64,000 nt of DNA. Origin: Aurantiacibacter suaedae. GTDB lineage: Bacteria > Pseudomonadota > Alphaproteobacteria > Sphingomonadales > Sphingomonadaceae. This document shows, in pieces, positions 36,396-44,389 of the stretch (within the stretch, counting starts at the first letter, position 1; every line of letters starts with the position of its first letter). The position numbers and the translations under genes were made by a program. The DNA lies in contig NZ_SKCG01000002.1 of assembly GCF_005434915.1 (NCBI RefSeq), forward strand, positions 496,948 through 560,947. Reading direction: 5' to 3'. The notes below the pieces were generated by a model that was not told where the DNA came from, ran no database searches, and saw nothing but the letters and a program-made list of their open reading frames with translations.

Positions 36396-36898
36396 TGGAC
36401 CAGGAAACCAAGCAAACCGATTTCATCGCCGCGCCTTCGCCAGCCGAGGACGTGGCCGCCAAGCCGCCGCGTGCGCGCGTTTCCGATGCGCCGATCGAGG
36501 AGGAAAGCGCGAGCGAGAAGCTCGAACGCAAGCGCGACTATCTCGAAGGCTTCCTGCAAAAGAAGCCCGAACCGGCCAGCACAGGCGAGCCGGGCGGCGC
36601 GATTTACGAGACCGTGATCGAAGCGCTGAAGGAAATCTATGACCCGGAAATCCCGGTCAACATCTATGACCTCGGCCTGATCTACAACGTCGAGGTGAGC
36701 GAGGAGGCGGACGTTGCCGTCACCATGACGCTGACCACGCCGAACTGTCCGGTGGCCGAATCGATGCCGGCCGAGATCGAACTACGGATCGGTTCGCTGC
36801 CCGGGGTGCGCGATTCCGAGGTGATCGTCACCTGGGATCCGCCGTGGGATCCGGCCAAGATGAGCGACGAGGCGCGGCTCGAACTGGGTATGCTTTAA
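36395..36898 (+). CDS. sufT: SufT-like protein (DUF59 / MIP18 family)
   Basis: 167 aa. An N-terminal charged extension of about 65 residues precedes a DUF59 domain: ETVIEALKEIYDPEIPVNIY, DLGLIYNVEV, MTLTTPNCPVAESMP with the conserved Cys, and VIVTWDPPWDPAKMSDEAR. SufT proteins help Fe-S maturation. It follows sufS directly and ends just before the GNAT gene. Confidence 0.92.
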   Translation: MDQETKQTDFIAAPSPAEDVAAKPPRARVSDAPIEEESASEKLERKRDYLEGFLQKKPEPASTGEPGGAIYETVIEALKEIYDPEIPVNIYDLGLIYNVEVSEEADVAVTMTLTTPNCPVAESMPAEIELRIGSLPGVRDSEVIVTWDPPWDPAKMSDEARLELGML

Positions 36899-37396
36899 GT
36901 GGCCACCCAGGCGCCTGCTCTGGTGATCGAACGCGCCGACTATGCCGATCCGCGTGACGCGGCGGACCTGATCGCGCTGCTCGATGCCTATGCGCGCGAT
37001 CCGATGGGCGGCGGCGAACCCCTGAGCGACCATGCCCGTGCCCATTGTGTGGAGGGCCTTGCCGCGACGCCCGGCGCTTTCAGCCTGATCGCGCGGCGCG
37101 ATGGCGAAGCGGTGGCCCTTGCCACCTGTTTCACCACCTTTTCGACCTTCATTGCCGCACCGCTCGTCAACATCCACGATTTCGCGGTCGTGCGGCAGGC
37201 CCGCGAAGAGGGCATCGGGCGGGCGCTGATGCAGGCCGTAGAATCCGAGGCATTGAAACGTGGTGCGGCCAAGCTCACATTGGAAGTGTTGAGCGGCAAT
37301 GCTCCTGCCCGCGCGCTCTATGCCGCCTGCGGCTTTAGCGACTACCAGCTGGACCCTACGGCCGGACAGGCCATGTTCTGGCAGAAGAGGCTTTGA
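36899..37396 (+). CDS. GNAT-family N-acetyltransferase in the SUF operon
   Basis: 165 aa from a GTG at 36899 immediately after the sufT stop. Acetyl-CoA-binding motif A is visible as VRQAREEGIGRALMQAVESE, and the C-terminal part as GNAPARALYAACGFSDYQLD. The substrate is unknown. It overlaps the next gene by 4 bases, so it is firmly part of the operon, but a role in Fe-S assembly is not established. Confidence 0.87.
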   Translation: MATQAPALVIERADYADPRDAADLIALLDAYARDPMGGGEPLSDHARAHCVEGLAATPGAFSLIARRDGEAVALATCFTTFSTFIAAPLVNIHDFAVVRQAREEGIGRALMQAVESEALKRGAAKLTLEVLSGNAPARALYAACGFSDYQLDPTAGQAMFWQKRL

Positions 37397-37758
37397 TGAC
37401 CGAAACCACCAAGACCCGCCCCGCACCCAAGGCTGCGGTCGCGCTCACCCCCGGTGCCGAGGCGCGTATCGCCGCGCTGATGGCCAAGGCGCCCGAAGGT
37501 GCCATCGGGGTCAAGCTTTCCACCCCGCGCCGGGGTTGCTCCGGGCTTGCCTACTCGGTCGACTATGTGACCGAGGAACAGCCCTTCGACGAGAAGATCG
37601 AAACGCCCGCCGGCATGTTCTACATCGACGGCGCTTCGGTGCTCTATCTAGTCGGAAGCACGATGGACTGGGTGGAAGACGATTTCTCCGCCGGGTTCGT
37701 GTTCGACAACCCCAACGCCAAGGGCGCCTGCGGCTGCGGCGAAAGCTTCATGGTCTGA
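37393..37758 (+). CDS. sufA: A-type Fe-S carrier (SufA/HesB family)
   Basis: 121 aa. A-type cysteines: TPRRGCSGLAYSVDYV and the C-terminal KGACGCGESFMV. The N-terminus has a Lys/Thr/Ala-rich stretch before the domain. It is the last gene of the SUF operon, in addition to erpA at 9058-9387. It ends 7 bases before a convergent gene, with no clear terminator in between. Confidence 0.93.
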   Translation: MMTETTKTRPAPKAAVALTPGAEARIAALMAKAPEGAIGVKLSTPRRGCSGLAYSVDYVTEEQPFDEKIETPAGMFYIDGASVLYLVGSTMDWVEDDFSAGFVFDNPNAKGACGCGESFMV

Positions 37759-37765
37759 GCCCGTC

Positions 37766-38200
37766 TTACCGCCGCTGTAGCGCCCTGGCGCAAGCAGCGC
37801 GGTCCACAACAGCGCCATCGCTGGCCCGCCGCGCCTCGACCCAGGTGGCGACCGGTTCGCGCCCCTCGGCCAGCGGATAGAGGAACACATCGAGCACGCA
37901 GGCCGATCCTGCGAATTGCAGCTTGCGCATGTCGCCCTCGGCCACATTCAGCCGCGCCTCGCCGAACTTGCGCAGCAACGATGCCCCGTCTTCACGGATA
38001 ATCCCGGCAAGCCCCGGCTCGTTCATGATCTGGGGCGCGCGGAAGCCTGCCACCGGGCGCGGCGGCGGCTGCGTTGGCGGAACGGGGACCTGACCGCGCG
38101 GTGGCGGAGGTGACTGCGGACCTGGCGCAGGCGCGCCCGAAGCGCAGCCAGCCACGGCCAGCAAGAGCAGCGGCGCGAAAGCCGAACGGAGTGTCGTCAT
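37766..38200 (-). CDS. Proline-rich lipoprotein of unknown function
   Basis: 144 aa with a lipobox (LLLLAVAGCASGAPAP, Cys about residue 19), then a Pro-rich spacer (residues 20-50) and a globular part (MNEPGLAGIIREDGASLLRK to VDRAACARALQRR) with two cysteines. No family recognised. The start overlaps the EI24 gene stop (ATGA), so the two are co-translated. Convergent with sufA. Confidence 0.7.
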   Translation of the reverse strand: MTTLRSAFAPLLLLAVAGCASGAPAPGPQSPPPPRGQVPVPPTQPPPRPVAGFRAPQIMNEPGLAGIIREDGASLLRKFGEARLNVAEGDMRKLQFAGSACVLDVFLYPLAEGREPVATWVEARRASDGAVVDRAACARALQRR

Positions 38201-38913
38201 CGAAAACCCTTATGCCCGCGTGCAGATTGCGCGCGATGAACGAGATGGGTGGCGCTGGCCGCACCGAGCACGGGGGCGAGGAACTGCACAAAGGGCACCA
38301 CCATCAATGCCGCGATAAAACCGCCCAACGCCAGCCGAGAAACCGCGCCAACCGGCGCCCGTTCGCCAGTGGCGTGGGCATGACGCAGCCACACAATGTC
38401 CTGCAGTTCGCGCCCCAGCAGCCAGGCGTTCACCGCCCAGAACAGCAGCGCGGTGCCGATCCCGGTGAAGGCCAGCGCGAGTGCAAAAGGGGCCACGATC
38501 AGGTTCGCCAGCAGCGCCCGGCCCGCGCCGCGCAGGGCTTGGCGCAGTTGCGCCGGCACCGCCAGATCGCGCGCCTGAGCCGCCGCTTCGGGATAGTGCC
38601 GGCGCTCTACGGCCAGCACGATATCGTCGGCGTAGAACTGGATCACGGCCATGGCCACAATCCGCCACAACAGCCAGGCCCCGAGCACAGCCAGCAGGGC
38701 CGAGGCAACACCGCGCAGAGTGCTCGCTCCGGTAAACAGGTCCTCGCCCAGACCGGCCAAGGTCAGCAGCCAGTCCGCCGCATACCAGCCCACCCCCGCC
38801 AGCACGGCGAAGATCAGCAAGGTCAGCGCCGCGCTCTTCAGCAGCAGGCGCAGCACCGCGCCCTGAAACATCTGCCCGAAGCCAAGGGCAAGGCTGGAGA
38901 AGAACACGGCCAT
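38197..38913 (-). CDS. EI24-domain inner membrane protein
   Basis: 238 aa from the ATG at 38913 (a GTG just before it is possible). EI24/CysZ-like proteins are multi-pass membrane proteins; CysZ is a sulfate transporter. Several hydrophobic helices (about residues 20-50, 65-90, 115-150, 190-225) and NAWLLGRELQDIVWLRHAHA, the typical family segment, are visible. Without cys genes nearby the substrate is unknown. Divergent from the adenosine-kinase-like gene. Confidence 0.78.
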   Translation of the reverse strand: MAVFFSSLALGFGQMFQGAVLRLLLKSAALTLLIFAVLAGVGWYAADWLLTLAGLGEDLFTGASTLRGVASALLAVLGAWLLWRIVAMAVIQFYADDIVLAVERRHYPEAAAQARDLAVPAQLRQALRGAGRALLANLIVAPFALALAFTGIGTALLFWAVNAWLLGRELQDIVWLRHAHATGERAPVGAVSRLALGGFIAALMVVPFVQFLAPVLGAASATHLVHRAQSARGHKGFR

Positions 38914-38999
38914 CACACCTTGCGATTGCGTGTGGCTTGCGCCAAGTCAACGCCGCCGCGCGGCCAGCGTCAATTATTTGCCGCAGAGAAGGAAATTTC

Positions 39000-39992
39000 A
39001 TGACTGACCCTCGATACGATGTAATCGCCATCGGCAATGCCATTGTCGATGTTGTGGCCTCCTGTTCCGACGAGCTGATCGACGAATTCGGCATGGCCAA
39101 GGGCGGCATGACCCTGATCGACGAGGATGGCGCGCGCGACCTTTACGAAGCGATGGGCCCGGCGCGCGAGATTTCGGGCGGTTCGGCGGCCAACACGCTG
39201 GCGGGCCTCTCGGCGCTCGGCGCGCAGTGCGCATTTGTGGGGCAGGTGTCCGACGATCAGCTGGGACAGGTCTTCGCGCATGATATTCGCGCCGTGGGGA
39301 TCGATTTCGACGTTGCCGCGCGAGCAGGCCAGCCCAGCACCGCGCGCTGCCTGATCTTTGTCACGCCTGACGGTCAGCGCACGATGAACACCTACCTCGG
39401 CGCCTCGCAGTTTCTGCCCGCCAGCGCGCTTGACGAAGAGGCGGTGAGCGCGGCGGCGATCCTCTATCTCGAAGGCTATCTGTGGGACCCGGAAGAGCCG
39501 CGCGCGGCCATGCGCCGGGCGATCGAAGCGGCCAAGGCGGCGGAGCGCAAGGTGGCCTTCACCCTGTCCGACGGCTTCGTGATCGCGCGCCACGGCGACG
39601 ATTTCCGCAGCCTCATCGCCGATGGTCTGATCGACATCCTGTTTGCGAACGAGGCCGAACTTGCCGCGCTGACCGGCGAGGACGATTTCGAGAGCGGCAT
39701 CGCGCAGCTCGCCCCGCAGGTGGAAACGCTGGTGGTGACTCGCAGCGAGAAAGGCGCAGTGTGCGTGCGAGCTGGTGAGCGTGCCGAGGTAGCTGCCGAG
39801 CCGACGACGGTGGTCGACACGACCGGCGCGGGCGATTTGTTCGCGTCGGGCTTCCTGTTCGGCCTGGCGCGTGACGAGGCGCTGAAGACCTGCCTGCGTC
39901 GCGGCGCGATCTGCGCGGCTGAAGTGATCTCGCACTACGGCGCGCGGCCCGAGGCCGACCTCAAGGCGCTGATGGCCGAAAAGCTCGGCTGA
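39000..39992 (+). CDS. PfkB-family sugar/adenosine kinase
   Basis: 330 aa from the ATG at 39000 with AAGGAAAT upstream. Ribokinase-fold motifs: AIGNAIVDVVASC, GGSAANTLAGLSALG, YLEGYLWDPE, and the catalytic DTTGAGDLFASGFLFGLARD with the Asp base. Closest in type to adenosine kinases of alphaproteobacteria, but a sugar kinase is possible. A strong terminator follows 26 bases after the stop. Confidence 0.9.
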   Translation: MTDPRYDVIAIGNAIVDVVASCSDELIDEFGMAKGGMTLIDEDGARDLYEAMGPAREISGGSAANTLAGLSALGAQCAFVGQVSDDQLGQVFAHDIRAVGIDFDVAARAGQPSTARCLIFVTPDGQRTMNTYLGASQFLPASALDEEAVSAAAILYLEGYLWDPEEPRAAMRRAIEAAKAAERKVAFTLSDGFVIARHGDDFRSLIADGLIDILFANEAELAALTGEDDFESGIAQLAPQVETLVVTRSEKGAVCVRAGERAEVAAEPTTVVDTTGAGDLFASGFLFGLARDEALKTCLRRGAICAAEVISHYGARPEADLKALMAEKLG

Positions 39993-40018
39993 GCCACTGC
40001 TAACTTGACGAAGTTGAC

Positions 40019-40052
40019 ACGGCGGCGGCGCAATGTCGCCGCCGTTTTTTTT
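40019..40052 (+). terminator. Strong terminator after the PfkB-family gene
   Basis: ACGGCGGCG (40019-40027) pairs perfectly with CGCCGCCGT (40037-40045), 9-base loop, followed by a T run to 40052. Separates the kinase from the low-GC cassette. Confidence 0.92.
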
Positions 40053-40202
40053 ACGAGCTTCCGTAAAATCAAACGGTTGCTGAAAGCGGAGCGAACTTGA
40101 CACTTCGCCCAACCGAAACGGCGCGCACTGGAGGAAGGCAGGGGGCATGACCGGCTGATGAAGCACGGTTTGGCCGCTGTAGGAAAGTCGCCAGCGGCTG
40201 GT

Positions 40203-40319
40203 TCAGTGGGCGTCGTCGTCGATCAGTTCGTCGAGGAACGGGGCCAGCGTGGGCTGGCGCTCTGTTTGGGCATAGTGCCGAACCTTAATCGTATCAGAAG
40301 GGTTGGATTGTATTGCGAG
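40203..40319 (-). pseudogene. Possible 3' remnant of a displaced gene
   Basis: A 38-codon open stretch with no start, ending VRHYAQTERQPTLAPFLDEL-IDDDAH-stop. The last 26 residues look like a real protein C-terminus in composition. Upstream the frame is closed by a TGA inside the inverted repeat. The parent gene was not recognised. It may mark where the acquired cassette cut a gene, but chance cannot be excluded for so short a frame. Confidence 0.3.
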
Positions 40320-40352
40320 TCAAATCAATCACTTAACGAACTGATTTGACTC
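40317..40352. repeat. Perfect 11-base inverted repeat in the cassette leader
   Basis: GAGTCAAATCA (40317-40327) and TGATTTGACTC (40342-40352), 14-base spacer, 40 bases before the ATG of the Ntn hydrolase. There is no T run, so an operator or RNA structure is more likely than a terminator. Each arm carries a GANTC (CcrM) site. Confidence 0.75.
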
Positions 40353-40392
40353 AGAGAATCTGTTGTGATTCAAGGCCCTAAGGGGATAGTGA

Positions 40393-41247
40393 ATGACTGT
40401 CTGTGTTGCCGTGAAGGTTCATGACTGCATAGTGTTTGCCGCTGATAGTGCGTCGTCACTCATCGGAGGAGCTGCTGCGGATGGGCGACCGCTTATAGAA
40501 AACGTATACGCGCATGGTAACAAAGTTTTCAATCTTAAAAAGGGTCTTCCAATTGCTGCCATGACGTGCGGCATGGGGAATATAGGACAGGTTTCTATAA
40601 GTACTCTTGCCAAAGATCTGCGATCCTTATTCTGTTCTGATGATCCTGTGTGGAAGCTGGACCCGGAGAGCTATACAATTGAAAGCGTAGCCATTCAGTC
40701 TCGCAAATTCTTTTTTGACGAGTGTTATTGTAAGCTGCCTGATAGACCGGCGGGTCCTCATGAATTTCAGTTCTGGATTGCCGGAAATAGTTCAGGGCAG
40801 ACGCATGGCGAGATTTGGCGAATTCGAATTATAGATGGAGATTCCCCCGAGCCTGAGCTTTTGGCGTCTGAGGGGGACTTTGACATTTTGTATGACGGGC
40901 AGCCAGAAGCAATTAACCGGATAGTTAATGGATACAGCCAGTTTCTTCCAAGCGCTTTGCTTAAAATTGGGCTTCCAGAAAACGAACTTGATTCAGTTTT
41001 AGCTCACATTGAAGCCGCAACTTATGCACGGTTAATTTCGCCCGCGATGCCAGTCCAAGATGCTATCGCACTGGCCGATTTTCTCGTCGAAACGACAAAG
41101 GGCTATGTTCGTTTTCTACCGGGTGCCGACACGGTCGGCGGAGACACCGATATATGTGTTGTTACTAAACATGAAGGATTCAAGTGGGTTAGGCGAAAGC
41201 ATTATTTCGACAAGACACTGAACCCAACGGAGGCAAATTATGGCTAA
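40393..41247 (+). CDS. Proteasome-fold (Ntn hydrolase) protein, low GC
   Basis: 284 aa. It begins MTVCVAVKVHDCIVFAADSA, strongly reminiscent of proteasome beta and HslV subunits: Thr2 would become the N-terminal nucleophile after Met removal, Asp18 corresponds to proteasome Asp17, and Lys44 in GNKVFNLKKG is in the position of the catalytic Lys. GMGNIGQ follows like the SSG/G-rich loop. A C-terminal extension of about 80 residues is unlike HslV. Composition is clearly less GC-rich than the neighbours. The stop overlaps the next small gene by 8 bases. Substrate and partner are unknown. Confidence 0.72.
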   Translation: MTVCVAVKVHDCIVFAADSASSLIGGAAADGRPLIENVYAHGNKVFNLKKGLPIAAMTCGMGNIGQVSISTLAKDLRSLFCSDDPVWKLDPESYTIESVAIQSRKFFFDECYCKLPDRPAGPHEFQFWIAGNSSGQTHGEIWRIRIIDGDSPEPELLASEGDFDILYDGQPEAINRIVNGYSQFLPSALLKIGLPENELDSVLAHIEAATYARLISPAMPVQDAIALADFLVETTKGYVRFLPGADTVGGDTDICVVTKHEGFKWVRRKHYFDKTLNPTEANYG

Positions 41248-41410
41248 GAGCGAAGCAAAGCGGACGCCGAAGCCAAGGGTGGTTTTTGATCTGAAAATGC
41301 CGAATTATGAGTACCGTGACAGCGGTGGGTACTCGCTGTCGGTTGACCGCAAAAAGCATGAGCCGAAAGAGGTCGCTAGTAACCTGCTGAGTCATTTGAA
41401 AATGACCTAG
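41240..41410 (+). CDS. 56-aa basic protein coupled to the Ntn hydrolase
   Basis: Starts [20 protein letters not shown] and ends [13 protein letters not shown]. Lys/Arg-rich N-terminus, then a Tyr-containing middle ([14 protein letters not shown]). No family recognised. It overlaps the Ntn hydrolase gene by 8 bases, so it is very probably translated by coupling and works with it. Its TAG stop interlocks with the purD stop on the other strand (shared CTAG). Confidence 0.6.
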   Translation: MAKSEAKRTPKPRVVFDLKMPNYEYRDSGGYSLSVDRKKHEPKEVASNLLSHLKMT

Positions 41411-42696
41411 CTCCCCCGCGCAATCTCGCGCCAGCCGATATCGCGGCGGCAGAAGCCGGTCGAGAAGTCGATCTTGTCGACGGCGGCGTAGGCAGCGTCC
41501 TGCGCCGCCTTCGTGTCCGCCCCGCGCGCCGTGACGTTGAGAACTCGGCCACCGTTGGCGCGCAGGCTGCCGTCTTCCTCGTCGCGTGTGGTTCCGGCGT
41601 GAAACACCGCTGCGCCATCGGTCTCTGCGTCGCGCAAGTCGATCAGTCCGCCCTTTTCCGGGGTGCCGGGATAGCCCTTCGCCGCCATCACCACGGTGAG
41701 AGCAACCTCGCTGGCGAATTTCAGCGGCGCCTGCGAACCGAGCCGGTCCTCGGCGCAGGCGAGCAGATACTCGGCCAGATCGCTTTCGAGCCGCATCATC
41801 AGCACCTGACACTCCGGGTCGCCGAAGCGGCAGTTGTATTCGACCAGCTTCGGACCCTCGTCGGTCAGCATCAGCCCGGCATAGAGCACGCCCGAATAGG
41901 GGGTGCCGTCGTCGGCCATCTGGCGCACGGTGGGCACGATGATTTTCGCCATCGCCTCGGCCTGCAGCTCGGGCGTCAGCACGCGGGCGGGGGAATAGGC
42001 ACCCATGCCGCCGGTGTTGGGGCCGGTATCGCCGTCGCCCACGCGCTTGTGGTCCTGCGCGGTGCCGAAAGCCATCACGGTCGCGCCGTCGGTGAGCGCG
42101 AACAGGCTCGCTTCCTCGCCCGCCATGAACTCCTCGATCACCACTTCGGCCCCGGCATCGCCGAACTGGCCGTCGAACATGTCGGCCAGCGCCGCCTCGG
42201 CCTCTTCACGCGTCTCGGGAAGGACCACACCTTTGCCCGCCGCCAGCCCATCGGCCTTCAGCACATAGGGCGGCTGGAACCGGTCAAGCGCGGCCAGCGC
42301 CTGTTCGAGGCTGGTGCAATGCTCGTAACCGGCGGTGGGAATGTTCGCCCGGTCGCACAGGGCCTTGGTGAAGCTTTTCGAGCCCTCAAGCTGCGCCGCC
42401 GCCTTCGACGGGCCGAAGGTCGCAATGCCCTCTCCGCGCAGCGAATCGGCAAGGCCGTCGACCAGCGGGGCTTCCGGCCCGATCACCACGAGGCCGATGC
42501 TCTCCTGCTCGCAGAAGCCGACCACCAGCTCGTGATCGGTGAGGTCCATGGTGAAGCATTCGGCCAGGCTTTCCATGCCCGGATTGCCGGGGCTGGCGAA
42601 CAACTTGCCCCCATCTTGCGCAATGGCGCGGGATTGCGCGAGCTTCCATACCAGCGCATGTTCGCGCCCTCCCGATCCCAGAACGAGGATATTCAT
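41407..42696 (-). CDS. purD: Phosphoribosylamine-glycine ligase
   Basis: Second step of purine synthesis (GAR synthetase). 429 aa starting [23 protein letters not shown]-grasp features: [55 protein letters not shown] and [20 protein letters not shown]. The ATG overlaps the xseA ATG on the opposite strand (CATG). A ribosome site AAGAGG lies inside the xseA coding region. Its 3' end touches the low-GC cassette. Confidence 0.97.
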   Translation of the reverse strand: MNILVLGSGGREHALVWKLAQSRAIAQDGGKLFASPGNPGMESLAECFTMDLTDHELVVGFCEQESIGLVVIGPEAPLVDGLADSLRGEGIATFGPSKAAAQLEGSKSFTKALCDRANIPTAGYEHCTSLEQALAALDRFQPPYVLKADGLAAGKGVVLPETREEAEAALADMFDGQFGDAGAEVVIEEFMAGEEASLFALTDGATVMAFGTAQDHKRVGDGDTGPNTGGMGAYSPARVLTPELQAEAMAKIIVPTVRQMADDGTPYSGVLYAGLMLTDEGPKLVEYNCRFGDPECQVLMMRLESDLAEYLLACAEDRLGSQAPLKFASEVALTVVMAAKGYPGTPEKGGLIDLRDAETDGAAVFHAGTTRDEEDGSLRANGGRVLNVTARGADTKAAQDAAYAAVDKIDFSTGFCRRDIGWREIARGS

Positions 42697-44149
42697 GGCT
42701 TGCCCGGCCTCTTATTACGATGACAACGATCCCGCGCTCGTAGCGGCGAGCCGCCCCGGCGACAATTCCCACGCGCTCACGATCACCGAGATTTCCCAAG
42801 CGCTCAAACGCACGGTGGAGGATCGATTCGGCTTCGTGCGGGTGCGCGGCGAGCTTTCCGGCGTGAAGCGGGCGGCCTCGGGCCACCTCTATTGCAGCCT
42901 CAAGGATGAAAAGGCGGTCATCGACGCGGTGATGTGGAAGGGCACCACCGGCCGCCTCGCGTTCAAGCCCGAGGACGGCCTCGAAGTTGTGTTGACAGGC
43001 AAGCTGACCACCTTCCCCGGCCGCTCGAAATACCAGATCGTGATGGAGTCGATGGAGATCGCGGGCGAGGGGGCCTTGCTCGCGCTGCTCGAAAAGACGC
43101 GCCAGCGGCTGGCGGCGGAGGGGCTGTTCGCGCCCGAGCGCAAGCGCCGCCTGCCTTTCGCGCCGAAGGTGATCGGGGTGGTGACCTCGCCCACCGGCGC
43201 GGTGATTCGCGATATTTTGCACCGGCTGCGTGACCGGTTTCCTACTCATGTTATCGTCTGGCCGGTGCTGGTGCAGGGGCAGGGCGCGGCTGCGCAGGTC
43301 GCCAATGCGGTGCGCGGGTTCGGTGCTTTGGGCGAGCACGGCCCGGTTCCCCGGCCCGATCTGCTGATCGTGGCGCGCGGGGGCGGCTCGATCGAGGACC
43401 TGTGGAGCTTTAATGAGGAGGAGGTGGTGCGCGCCATCGCCGCCTCGCCTATCCCGGTGATCAGCGCGGTGGGCCACGAGACCGACACCACGCTGGCCGA
43501 CCACGCTGCCGATGCCCGCGCGCCCACGCCCACGGCGGCGGCAGAGATGGCGGTGCCGGTGCGGCGCGAGCTGCTCGCCTACATTGAAGATATTGGCCTG
43601 AGGCAGAAGCGCGCGGCCTGGCGTCCGCTCGAAATGGGGCGCGAACGGCTGGCGGTGCGGGCACAGCGCCTGCCGACGCCCGAGACTCTGCTCCAGCCCG
43701 CACGTCAGCGGCTTGATGACCTGTCCGAGCGCCTGCGCCGGGGGCTGACAGACCGCGCGGGCGCAGGGCGCGAGCGTCTCGCCAAGGTCCGCTTCGGGCC
43801 GCACTTGCTCGGCAGCAACCTGCGCGATGCCAAGCGCCGGTTCGAACAGCTGCGGCTGGCCCCCGCGCTGCTCACCCGCGCGCAGGCTGAGCGCACCCAG
43901 CGCCTCGCCGGGCTGGAGCGCATCTTGCACCAGCTTGACCCCGAAGCGCCGCTCGCGCGCGGCTATGCTTTGGTGAGCGCGCCGGGGCATCGGGCCATTT
44001 CCTCGCGCGAGGTGGCCGCCGGGCAGCCCGTGCTGACGCTCAAATTCGCCGACGGTACGCTCGATGTCGCCACCGGCGGCGCGAAGAAGCCGAAACCGAA
44101 GCCGTCTGCCGCAAAAGATTCACCGCCGGGCCAACCCAAATTGCTTTGA
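42695..44149 (+). CDS. xseA: Exodeoxyribonuclease VII large subunit
   Basis: Degrades single-stranded DNA in both directions with XseB. The ATG at 42695 gives 484 aa ([20 protein letters not shown]). Family blocks: the N-terminal OB domain ([20 protein letters not shown]), [57 protein letters not shown], a coiled-coil stretch and GYALVS near the end. The start codon overlaps that of purD head to head. The small subunit is not in the window. Confidence 0.95.
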   Translation: MACPASYYDDNDPALVAASRPGDNSHALTITEISQALKRTVEDRFGFVRVRGELSGVKRAASGHLYCSLKDEKAVIDAVMWKGTTGRLAFKPEDGLEVVLTGKLTTFPGRSKYQIVMESMEIAGEGALLALLEKTRQRLAAEGLFAPERKRRLPFAPKVIGVVTSPTGAVIRDILHRLRDRFPTHVIVWPVLVQGQGAAAQVANAVRGFGALGEHGPVPRPDLLIVARGGGSIEDLWSFNEEEVVRAIAASPIPVISAVGHETDTTLADHAADARAPTPTAAAEMAVPVRRELLAYIEDIGLRQKRAAWRPLEMGRERLAVRAQRLPTPETLLQPARQRLDDLSERLRRGLTDRAGAGRERLAKVRFGPHLLGSNLRDAKRRFEQLRLAPALLTRAQAERTQRLAGLERILHQLDPEAPLARGYALVSAPGHRAISSREVAAGQPVLTLKFADGTLDVATGGAKKPKPKPSAAKDSPPGQPKLL

Positions 44150-44176
44150 CCCGCCCGCGCCCCTACATGAGGCCCC

Positions 44177-44389
44177 ATGTTGATGTCATCGGATACCCCT
44201 TCGCACCGCGCGGCCACGTTGATTTACGGCCCGAACGACTTTCGCGTGGTGAAGCCCGGCCACTTCGTGGTCTGCGCCATGAGCGGCGAGCCGATCCCGC
44301 TTGAAGTGCTGACTTACTGGAGCGTCGAGCGGCAGGAGGCCTATGCTTCGGCCGAGCTGGCAACGCGCCGCGCGCTCGAAGAGCTGTGA
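44177..44389 (+). CDS. DUF2093 family protein
   Basis: 70-aa alphaproteobacterial protein of unknown function, typically found beside xseA. Signature: ATLIYGPNDFRVVKPGHFVV, CAMSGEPIPLEVLTYWSVER, QEAYASAELA. Its stop overlaps the GTG start of the M23 peptidase gene. Confidence 0.88.
   Translation: MLMSSDTPSHRAATLIYGPNDFRVVKPGHFVVCAMSGEPIPLEVLTYWSVERQEAYASAELATRRALEEL

Larger units (their letters stand above)
40053..40392. other. Intergenic region before the Ntn-hydrolase cassette
   Basis: 340 bases. The first part (to about 40200) shows nothing recognisable. It then holds a gene remnant on the minus strand (40203-40319), a perfect inverted repeat (40317-40352) and four GANTC sites. Base composition falls from GC-rich to AT-richer at about 40275, which marks the left side of the acquired cassette. 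Confidence 0.5.

Noticed and set aside
40158-40349. A 63-codon plus-strand frame before the Ntn hydrolase
   Set aside because: No ribosome site, mixed composition across the junction, and it overlaps the remnant and the inverted repeat.
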